Shown piece by piece: positions 1 to 4,792 of a stretch of 5,944 nt of DNA (positions are counted from its first letter, which is position 1; each line of letters begins with the position of its first letter). A program made the position numbers and the translations under genes. The notes under the pieces were generated by a model. The model ran no database searches. It saw only the letters and a program-made list of their open reading frames with translations, and was not told where the DNA came from. Location: the NCBI GenBank assembly GCA_031265015.1, contig JAISDG010000226.1:1-5944 (forward strand), read 5' to 3'. This DNA is from Spirochaetaceae bacterium. Lineage in GTDB: Bacteria; Spirochaetota; Spirochaetia; Treponematales; Breznakiellaceae.

Positions 1-1
1 A

Positions 2-181
2 GAATCCGGGACCGAAAACGGGCTGTTAGTCCGGCGGCGGAAGGACCTGATAAACTTCGACTACGGCGACAGCGGGAAAACCGTCTACATCGCCGTCCAG
101 ATTGAAAACGGCGAGAAAAGGCCCCTGGGGCCCGATTGTATCGGCGGTAATCCCGTAGAGTTTTGCAAAGCAAAACTCTAA
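2..181 (+). CDS. 3' end of an unrecognised protein gene, apparently frameshifted near its end
   Basis: Only the last part of this gene lies in the window; its start is off the left edge. The open frame (codons from base 2) reads ESGTENGLLVRRRKDL, then INFDYGDSGKTVYIAVQ and IENGEK, and as sequenced it runs on to a TAA at 179-181. The final residues of that frame (RPLGPDCIGGNPVEFCKAKL) look non-native, and the last seven or so are translated from a palindromic repeat. Dropping one A from the AAAA run at 116-119 gives instead EKGPWGPIVSAVIP and a TAG at 156-158. That is the better protein ending and resembles the C-terminus of a protein family I recall from gut treponemes and Bacteroidetes (memory only). 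The next frame cannot be the main frame upstream, because it has stops at 27-29 and just after. Function is unknown; the GDSGKTVYIAV stretch looks like beta-sandwich sequence. It converges on the lptB operon. I am sure it is coding and fairly sure of the frameshift. Confidence 0.6.
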   Translation, partial: ESGTENGLLVRRRKDLINFDYGDSGKTVYIAVQIENGEKRPLGPDCIGGNPVEFCKAKL

Positions 182-207
182 ACCCAAGAATCGCCACGGA
201 TGGCGAT
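156..207. repeat. 52-bp direct repeat, copy 1, with perfect 11-bp hairpin
   Basis: This stretch is repeated at 277-328 with a single difference (C197 against A318). Its left half is a perfect inverted repeat: TAGAGTTTTGC (156-166), loop AAA, GCAAAACTCTA (170-180). Its right half starts CCCAAGAATCGCCA (183-196) and folds as ATCGCCA (190-196), loop CGGA, TGGCGAT (201-207). In this copy the outer part of the second hairpin does not pair, because the sequence after 207 diverges. Its first three bases, TAG, are also the probable true stop codon of the upstream gene. The form is that of a REP/BIME-like palindromic element. I do not know its function. Confidence 0.8.
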
Positions 208-210
208 CGT

Positions 211-240
211 GCCCGCGAAGCGGGGCGCCACGGATGGCGC
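211..240. repeat. GC-rich hairpins between the two direct-repeat copies
   Basis: Two small inverted repeats abut here. CCCGC (212-216), loop GAA, GCGGG (220-224) is followed by GCGCCA (225-230), loop CGGA, TGGCGC (235-240). The second shares the core CGCCACGGATGGCG (226-239) with 192-205, and with 313-326 apart from one loop base. Three copies of one palindromic core in about 135 bp, with different flanks, suggest a mosaic of modular repeat units. No open frame here looks like protein. Confidence 0.6.
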
Positions 241-251
241 TGTAACCACTG

Positions 252-274
252 CCTGCCCGTTAAAAGCGGGCAGG
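252..274. repeat. 8-bp-stem hairpin in the intergenic repeat array
   Basis: CCTGCCCG (252-259) pairs perfectly with CGGGCAGG (267-274) across a 7-base A-rich loop. No run of T follows on the plus strand (GGTAGAG) and none is convincing on the minus strand, so it looks more like another palindromic repeat unit than an intrinsic terminator. It sits directly before the second direct-repeat copy. Confidence 0.6.
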
Positions 275-276
275 GG

Positions 277-328
277 TAGAGTTTTGCAAAGCAAAACTCT
301 AAACCCAAGAATCGCCAAGGATGGCGAT
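277..328. repeat. 52-bp direct repeat, copy 2
   Basis: This matches 156-207 at 51 of 52 positions, at an offset of 121 bp. It has the same TAGAGTTTTGC (277-287), loop AAA, GCAAAACTCTA (291-301) hairpin, followed by CCCAAGAATCGCCA (304-317). Unlike copy 1, its second palindrome is complete: it continues beyond the repeat to 335 to make a 14-bp perfect stem, annotated separately as the likely lptB terminator. Near identity of the two copies means recent duplication or ongoing homogenisation. Confidence 0.8.
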
Positions 329-335
329 TCTTGGG
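304..335 (-). terminator. Probable terminator hairpin of the pyrG-lptCAB operon
   Basis: CCCAAGAATCGCCA (304-317) and TGGCGATTCTTGGG (322-335) form a perfect 14-bp stem with a 4-base loop, AGGA, beginning 4 bases beyond the lptB stop codon. Read on the minus strand, the stem is followed by TTTAGAGTTTTGC, a broken T tract, so intrinsic termination is plausible but not textbook. On the plus strand no T tract follows, so it is less likely to stop the upstream gene's transcript. It may also simply protect the 3' end of the operon mRNA. It is part of the repeat array, so the operon seems to have recruited a repeat unit as its terminator. Confidence 0.55.
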
Positions 336-339
336 CACA

Positions 340-1065
340 CTACATCCTGAATTCGCTGCCCAGGTATACTTCCCTGACCATCGCGTCCGCCAGGATTTCA
401 TCCTTGCCTCCCCGGGCTACGATGACTCCTTCATTGATGATGAACGCTTCGGTGGTGATTTCCAGGGTGTCCCGCACGTTGTGATCCGTAATCAGGATGC
501 CGATTCCCTTGCCCGCCAGGCGCCGGATGATCTCTTTAAGCTCAAAAACGGTTTTAGGATCGATCCCCGCAAAGGGCTCGTCCAGCAGCAGAAATTTCGG
601 TTCCGCCGCCAGGGCTCTGGCGATTTCGGTCCGCCGCCGTTCCCCCCCGGAAAGGGTATAGCCGTATTGGCCGCGGATTTTTTCAATGCCGAATTCCAAA
701 AGGAGCTCTTCCTGCCGCTGTTCCCTGGCGGCTTTATCCAGGTCGCGGCGGGTTTCCAGGATCGCCCAGAGGTTTTTTTCCACCGTCAGCTTGCGGAATA
801 CGGACGCCTCCTGGGGCAGATAGGTAATCCCCTGCCTGGCCCGGCGGTACATGGGCTCCCTGGTAATAACGGTGTCGTTCAGCAGCACCTCTCCCGCCGA
901 AGGCCGGTGGAATCCCACGATGATATAAAATATAGTGGTCTTGCCCGCGCCGTTCGGACCCAAGAGGCCCGCCACTTCTCCGTTTCGCATGGAAAAGTTC
1001 ACTCCCCTGACCACCTCCCTGCGGCCAAAGGACTTATGCAGTTCCGCCACGGACAGGGTATACAC
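340..1065 (-). CDS. lptB: LptB, ATPase of the lipopolysaccharide/lipid export ABC transporter
   Basis: Cytoplasmic ATP-binding subunit that, with the membrane proteins LptF and LptG, extracts lipopolysaccharide or a similar glycolipid from the inner membrane and pushes it along the Lpt bridge. The 241 residues equal the E. coli length and align end to end. Walker A GPNGAGKTT lies at 36-44, the Q-loop glutamine at 85 in YLPQEASVF, the signature LSGGERRR at 138-145, Walker B FLLLDEP at 158-164 with catalytic Glu163, the D-loop at 167-170 and the switch His195 in ITDHNVRDTL. The last two are typical of LptB rather than of a generic ABC ATPase, as is the ending YLGSEFRM. Phe90 matches the residue of the E. 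coli groove that contacts LptF/G. Translation starts at GTG (1065-1063), sharing one base with the lptA stop (TAGTG), behind a GGGG at 1073-1070. No lptF or lptG is in the window. Confidence 0.96.
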   Translation of the reverse strand: MYTLSVAELHKSFGRREVVRGVNFSMRNGEVAGLLGPNGAGKTTIFYIIVGFHRPSAGEVLLNDTVITREPMYRRARQGITYLPQEASVFRKLTVEKNLWAILETRRDLDKAAREQRQEELLLEFGIEKIRGQYGYTLSGGERRRTEIARALAAEPKFLLLDEPFAGIDPKTVFELKEIIRRLAGKGIGILITDHNVRDTLEITTEAFIINEGVIVARGGKDEILADAMVREVYLGSEFRM

Positions 1066-1676
1066 TAGTCCCCGCCCTTGATGGAACCGGACACGGTCCC
1101 CTCCATGGTCACGTCTTCCGTATCCAGATCAACCCTGATCCGTTCGGCCCGGAATTCATCGGATTTTTTAAAGACCACCGGAAAGCCCGAAAGATCCAGC
1201 AGTTTTTCCTTCCGGCGGTACACCGCGTATTCGGAACGGCAGACGATGTTTTCCTTAAAAAGCCGCACCGCCACCTGTAAGACGGCGATTTCGGTTTTGT
1301 CGTTGTACTCAATAAAACGCCCCTTGGCGGCTACTTCGTTGGCCCTGTCTTCCAGGGTTGCGTTGCCCTCCAGCCGGGCGATTTTAAGGGTCCGGTCATA
1401 GCGGATCCGGTCGCTCTGGAAGATAATGTTTTTATCTTCCTCAAAGCCCCAGACATTGCCGGAACAGTCGATAAATTCATTATCCTTGCCCTGGATTTCA
1501 ATGCGGTCCGCCCGCAGCAGGATGGTATCCGAATGGACTTCCGCGTTGCCCGTCAGCACCAGCATCTGTTTGCCCGAGGCGCGGTTTCCGCTGACCCGGT
1601 CCGCCTTAAAGGAAAAGGTATCGGCAAAAAGGCCGGCGGCGCAAAGCAGACACACCGCGGTCCAGAAGGGTTTCAT
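1065..1676 (-). CDS. lptA: LptA/OstA-like periplasmic lipid-transport bridge protein
   Basis: Periplasmic beta-jellyroll protein expected to polymerise between LptC and outer-membrane LptD and carry lipid across the periplasm. It has 203 residues, somewhat longer than the roughly 185 of E. coli LptA. Residues 1-18 form a type I signal peptide (Lys2, hydrophobic core to residue 17, likely cut LFA|D); Cys9 and Cys12 are not in a lipobox. From about residue 22 to 195 there are repeating OstA strands of the form LTGNAEVHSDTILLRADRIE and RYDRTLKIARLEGNATLED, the hallmark of the family. Cys71 and Cys146 are in the mature part; a disulphide is possible but unproven. The ATG (1676-1674) overlaps the lptC stop as ATGA, with GAGG at 1687-1684 seven bases upstream, so translation is probably coupled to lptC. 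Sequence similarity in this family is weak; the identification leans on the strand pattern plus the lptC and lptB neighbours. Confidence 0.88.
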   Translation of the reverse strand: MKPFWTAVCLLCAAGLFADTFSFKADRVSGNRASGKQMLVLTGNAEVHSDTILLRADRIEIQGKDNEFIDCSGNVWGFEEDKNIIFQSDRIRYDRTLKIARLEGNATLEDRANEVAAKGRFIEYNDKTEIAVLQVAVRLFKENIVCRSEYAVYRRKEKLLDLSGFPVVFKKSDEFRAERIRVDLDTEDVTMEGTVSGSIKGGD

Positions 1677-2254
1677 CCGTCCGCCTCGTCCTCTTCATCC
1701 ACCACGACCCCTTCCGCGGCGGATTCAAATACAAAGGTTCTTCTGCGGATGTCGGCGGAAAATCCCCTGCCGGTCAGGGTCGTTCCGTCGTCCCGGACAA
1801 TGTTCAGCTGTTCAGGGGCCGAGAGGAGCCGGTCCTGGTCCTGCCAGAAAACTTCCGTGGTTTCCATGACAATGCCTTCGGATATTACTTCCAGGACTAC
1901 CCCCCCGGACAGGGAAAAGTTTCCCGTATCCGTTTCCAGCCGGGCCGTGGCAGCTGTGCCCCGGGCGTTCAGATCGGGGATCCCGTCGTATCCTTCGGGA
2001 GCGGCGTTGAACTGCTCAAAGGAAACGTCGTCCAGTTCCCAGCTGTGGTTTGCCTCGTATTGCCGGACCTCCTCCGCGCCAAGCCGGGCTTCGGGGTTTC
2101 CGTTCCGCATCCGGACATAGCTGGTTTTGGTCAGGATCATGCTGGGATCATTATTGTCTTCGGCATCGCTGCCGTAGTCAAAAGAACAGGCGGCAAAAAA
2201 CGCGATTAGGAAAAACGTAACAAAAATGGAGGGAAGCGCCGGAGAATCCGTCAT
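1673..2254 (-). CDS. lptC: LptC-like periplasmic lipid-transport protein, probable lipoprotein
   Basis: Membrane-anchored partner that takes lipid from LptBFG and hands it to LptA. It has 193 residues, near the E. coli length. The N-terminus has a hydrophobic stretch at 10-22 followed by FFAAC, so Cys23 may be lipidated; E. coli LptC is instead held by an uncleaved helix. The segment before the hydrophobic core (MTDSPALPS) has no Lys or Arg, which is odd for a signal peptide. The start cannot lie further upstream, because the in-frame pyrG stop TAA is two codons before it. An acidic tether (25-36) precedes the OstA/LptC beta fold, with typical strands at 110-135 and TGRGFSADIRRRTFVFE at 161-177; the tail DEEDEADG is strongly acidic. 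GGAG at 2264-2261, inside the end of pyrG, lies 6 bases from the ATG. The call rests on fold pattern, size, anchor and operon position. Confidence 0.85.
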   Translation of the reverse strand: MTDSPALPSIFVTFFLIAFFAACSFDYGSDAEDNNDPSMILTKTSYVRMRNGNPEARLGAEEVRQYEANHSWELDDVSFEQFNAAPEGYDGIPDLNARGTAATARLETDTGNFSLSGGVVLEVISEGIVMETTEVFWQDQDRLLSAPEQLNIVRDDGTTLTGRGFSADIRRRTFVFESAAEGVVVDEEDEADG

Positions 2255-2257
2255 GTT

Positions 2258-3910
2258 TTACTCCGCGTGCTCCGTGTTGTTTCCATCTGCCCTTTCCCTG
2301 GCCGCGGCGATAAAATCCCGGAACAGGGGATGCGCCGCGGTGGGCTTGGACTTGAACTCCGGATGGAACTGGACGCCCATCCCCCAGGGATGGCAGCTTG
2401 CTCCGCCGCTTGGCCATTCCACACATTCCACCAGATCGCCGCCGGGGGTAAAGGCCGCCAGCTTCAGGCCCGCCTCGCTCATGGCCCCGCGGTAGGCGTT
2501 GGCAAACTCGTAACGGTGCCGGTGGCGTTCAAAAATATGTTTGGCCCCGTAGGCGGCCAGAATGCGGGTACCCTCTTCCGCCACCGATTCCCACCGGCCC
2601 AGGCGCATGGTCGCGCCGTAGTTCACCACATCCTCCTGTTCTTCCAAAAGGCTTATCACGGGATGCCTGGTATCCTGGTTAAACTCGGTGGAATCCGCGT
2701 CCTCCCAGCCCAGCACGTTCCGCGCCCAGTCGATAACCATAATCTGCATCCCCAGGCATATCCCAAAATAGGGAACCCTGTTCTGCCGGGCCCAACAGGC
2801 AGCCCTGACCATACCGTTGATGCCCCGCTGTCCAAAGCCGCCGGGTACCAGCACCCCCTGGATATTCGCTTCTTCCAGCAGGCCCCGGGCCTTTGTCTCG
2901 TCTTCCAGCGGGGTGGAATCGATCTTGACCAGTTCTACCCTGACGGCATTGGCAAGCCCCGCATGAAACAGGGCTTCGTAGACCGACTTGTAGGCGTCGT
3001 GGAGTTCCATGTACTTTCCCACAATGCCGATCCGCACCGTTCCCTCCTGGGCCTTAAAGCGGTCCATCATGGAATACCAGCCGTTCAGCTGGGCATGGCG
3101 GCTTTCCACCCCCATTTTCCGCAGGACCACCTGATCCAGTTTCTGGCTGTAAAACACCAGGGGTATTTCATAAATTGTCGTATCAATGTTGTAGGAAGTA
3201 AAGACCGCCTCCGGATCGACGTTGCAAAAAAGGGCTATTTTCCGGCGGGTTGCTTCTTCCAGCATGGTCGGCGCCCGGCAGATAAGGATGTCCGGCTGTA
3301 TTCCCATTTCCTGCATGGCCTTGACCGAATGCTGGGTGGGCTTGGTTTTCAGTTCCCCTCCGGCTACTTCGGGGATCAGGGTTAAATGAACGGAAATGGC
3401 GTTGATCCTGCCGCATTCGTGGATCATCTGCCGGGCCGCCTCCAGGAAGGGAATGGACTCGATGTCCCCCACGGTACCGCCGATCTCCACAATCACCACG
3501 TCGGTGTCGGCGTCCTCCCTGGCTACCGCGGTGATGCGGCTCTTTATCTCGTCGGTAATATGGGGAATTACCTGGACCGTCCGGCCCAGGTACCGGCCCT
3601 CCCGTTCCTTGCGGATCACCGCGTCATATACCTGGCCGGTGGTGATCGAGTTGGCCCGGGACAGGGGGCCGGAGGTAAACCGGGCGTAGTTCCCCAAATC
3701 CAGGTCCGTTTCCGCCCCGTCATCGGTTACATACACCTCGCCGTGCTGGTAGGGGCTCATGGTTCCCGCATCCACATTGATATAGGGATCGCATTTAACC
3801 ATGCGGACATTAAGCCCCCGCCCTTCCAAAAGAGCGCCCAGAGAAGAGGCGGACACGCCCTTTCCCAGACTGGAACAGACGCCCCCCGAGACAAAGATAT
3901 ACTTGTTCAT
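2258..3910 (-). CDS. pyrG: CTP synthase (glutamine-hydrolysing)
   Basis: Cytoplasmic enzyme that converts UTP to CTP using ATP and ammonia from glutamine, the last step of pyrimidine nucleotide synthesis. It has 550 residues against 545 in E. coli. The synthetase domain (1 to about 270) shows the P-loop region GGVCSSLGKG at 9-18, DPYINVDAGTMSPYQHGEV at 41-59, DDGAETDLDLG at 63-73, the IGGTVGDIES region at 143-152 and KTKPTQHSVK at 188-197. The class I glutaminase domain (about 292-545) shows PGGFGQRG at 356-363, the nucleophile Cys385 in FGICLGMQ, HRHRYEF at 463-469, and the His516/Glu518 pair in FHPEF. Compared with E. coli there are about five extra residues (SGGASC at 501-506) just before HPW and the catalytic His. 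It is first in the operon with lptCAB. No Shine-Dalgarno precedes the ATG, whereas a TATAAT lies 8 bases upstream, so the message may be leaderless. Confidence 0.98.
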   Translation of the reverse strand: MNKYIFVSGGVCSSLGKGVSASSLGALLEGRGLNVRMVKCDPYINVDAGTMSPYQHGEVYVTDDGAETDLDLGNYARFTSGPLSRANSITTGQVYDAVIRKEREGRYLGRTVQVIPHITDEIKSRITAVAREDADTDVVIVEIGGTVGDIESIPFLEAARQMIHECGRINAISVHLTLIPEVAGGELKTKPTQHSVKAMQEMGIQPDILICRAPTMLEEATRRKIALFCNVDPEAVFTSYNIDTTIYEIPLVFYSQKLDQVVLRKMGVESRHAQLNGWYSMMDRFKAQEGTVRIGIVGKYMELHDAYKSVYEALFHAGLANAVRVELVKIDSTPLEDETKARGLLEEANIQGVLVPGGFGQRGINGMVRAACWARQNRVPYFGICLGMQIMVIDWARNVLGWEDADSTEFNQDTRHPVISLLEEQEDVVNYGATMRLGRWESVAEEGTRILAAYGAKHIFERHRHRYEFANAYRGAMSEAGLKLAAFTPGGDLVECVEWPSGGASCHPWGMGVQFHPEFKSKPTAAHPLFRDFIAAARERADGNNTEHAE

Positions 3911-3918
3911 GTGGAGTG

Positions 3919-3948
3919 ATTATAGGCCAATTGACAGAGCTTGATCCA
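3919..3948 (-). promoter_or_regulatory. Candidate pyrG-lptCAB promoter
   Basis: On the minus strand there is a perfect -10 hexamer TATAAT (3924-3919). The best -35 candidate is TGGATC (3948-3943), 18 bases upstream and matching the consensus at only 3 of 6 positions. The predicted transcription start falls at about 3913-3911, next to the pyrG ATG at 3910. That leaves no room for a ribosome binding site, and none is seen. The -35 half lies inside the spacer of the divergent cheR promoter. The sequence supports this moderately; the weak -35 is the main doubt. Confidence 0.45.
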
Positions 3949-3959
3949 GCCCTTAAAAT
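3931..3959 (+). promoter_or_regulatory. Candidate cheR-cheB promoter, sigma-70 type
   Basis: A perfect -35 hexamer TTGACA (3931-3936) is followed after exactly 17 bases by TAAAAT (3954-3959), which matches the -10 consensus at 5 of 6 positions. The expected start point is 3966-3967; A3967 is the first base of an in-frame ATG of cheR, so the transcript would be leaderless. The motif lies in a locally AT-rich patch between GC-rich genes. If cheR really starts at GTG 3916, this match would instead lie within its coding sequence and be fortuitous, or serve as an internal promoter. Confidence 0.55.
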
Positions 3960-3966
3960 TGAATTT

Positions 3967-4782
3967 ATGAATGATGTCCTTCTTTCGGATGCGGATTTTA
4001 GCGCCTACAGGACTCTTATTTACAATGAAAGCGGCATTCATTTTACCGCCACCAACCGGGCCATTCTGGAAAGCAGGCTCAAAGAACAGCTCCGGACAAA
4101 AGATATCACCGTACAGGCATATTTTGACATCATTGCCAAAAACAAGGAAGAACTCAAGGCTTTTCTGGATTCCATTACCACCAATTTAACCCGGTTTTTC
4201 CGGAACCAGGCCCATTTCGATGCCCTGGAACATTTTGTTATCCCCGAACTTCTTAAAATCAAGAGGGAAACGGGCGGTACCCTTATCAAGGTCTGGAGCG
4301 CCGGCTGTTCCACCGGAGAAGAGCCCTATACTATCGCGATGCTGTTAAGCGAAATTCTTCCGTCCCCCTGGAAATTTGAAATTACCGCCAGCGACATCAG
4401 CCTTAAGTGCCTGATGAGCGGCAAAGAAGGATTTTACGCCGAATCCCGCGTTGCGGGCATCCCCGACAATTACCTAAAAAAGTATTTTGACAAGGTTGAG
4501 GGGGGCTACAAGGTTCATGCGGATCTGATGTCCAGGATACGCTTTGACTACCATAACCTTAAAAATGATTCGGGCCAGCGGGGCCTGGATATTGTCTTTT
4601 GCCGGAACGTAATCATCTACTTCGACGAAGCCGCCCAGACAGCGGTGATTAACCGGTTCTGGGACGCCATGGCAAACAAATCTTTCCTCTTTATCGGCCA
4701 TTCCGAATCCCTCTTTGGCATGGATACCAAGTTTGAATTTGTAAAAACCCAATGGGCTACTTTGTATAGAAAATTTATTTAG
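3967..4782 (+). CDS. cheR: CheR chemoreceptor glutamate methyltransferase
   Basis: Cytoplasmic enzyme that methylates glutamates of methyl-accepting chemotaxis proteins using S-adenosylmethionine, opposing CheB. I start it at ATG 3967 (271 residues) because a good promoter ends just before it and the CheR N-terminal domain (DADFSAYRTLIYNESGI) begins a few residues later. The frame is also open from GTG 3916 and TTG 3931, which would add 17 or 12 residues; none of the starts has a well-placed Shine-Dalgarno. In numbering from ATG 3967, the N-terminal helical domain spans about 7-80 with TTNLTRFFR at 71-79. The methyltransferase domain has the SAM motif VWSAGCSTGEEPYTIAM at 109-125, Asp143 in TASDIS, VFCRNVIIYF at 210-219 and GHSESL at 244-249. 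The gene is close to the E. coli CheR length (286). cheB follows 10 bases later, so the two are co-transcribed. Confidence 0.93.
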   Translation: MNDVLLSDADFSAYRTLIYNESGIHFTATNRAILESRLKEQLRTKDITVQAYFDIIAKNKEELKAFLDSITTNLTRFFRNQAHFDALEHFVIPELLKIKRETGGTLIKVWSAGCSTGEEPYTIAMLLSEILPSPWKFEITASDISLKCLMSGKEGFYAESRVAGIPDNYLKKYFDKVEGGYKVHADLMSRIRFDYHNLKNDSGQRGLDIVFCRNVIIYFDEAAQTAVINRFWDAMANKSFLFIGHSESLFGMDTKFEFVKTQWATLYRKFI

Positions 4783-4792
4783 GGGAATAACC

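Noticed and set aside
156..328. CRISPR array
   Set aside because: Only two 52-bp copies occur, the repeat is longer than usual CRISPR repeats, the region between is itself full of hairpins, and no cas gene is nearby.
156..335. Insertion sequence or integron attachment site
   Set aside because: No transposase or integrase frame, no flanking target duplication that I could find, and no attC-type gene cassette structure.
200..484. 94-codon plus-strand open frame through the repeat array into lptB
   Set aside because: Its sequence is translated from the palindromic repeats and then antisense lptB; no ribosome binding site and no protein-like pattern.
331..1068. 245-codon plus-strand open frame opposite lptB
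   Set aside because: It mirrors lptB almost exactly on the other strand, and the translation is low-complexity Pro/Gly/His-rich sequence without motifs.
2267..3385. 372-codon plus-strand open frame opposite pyrG
   Set aside because: It lies wholly antisense to an unmistakable CTP synthase and its translation shows no domain; it arises from the GC-rich codon use of pyrG.
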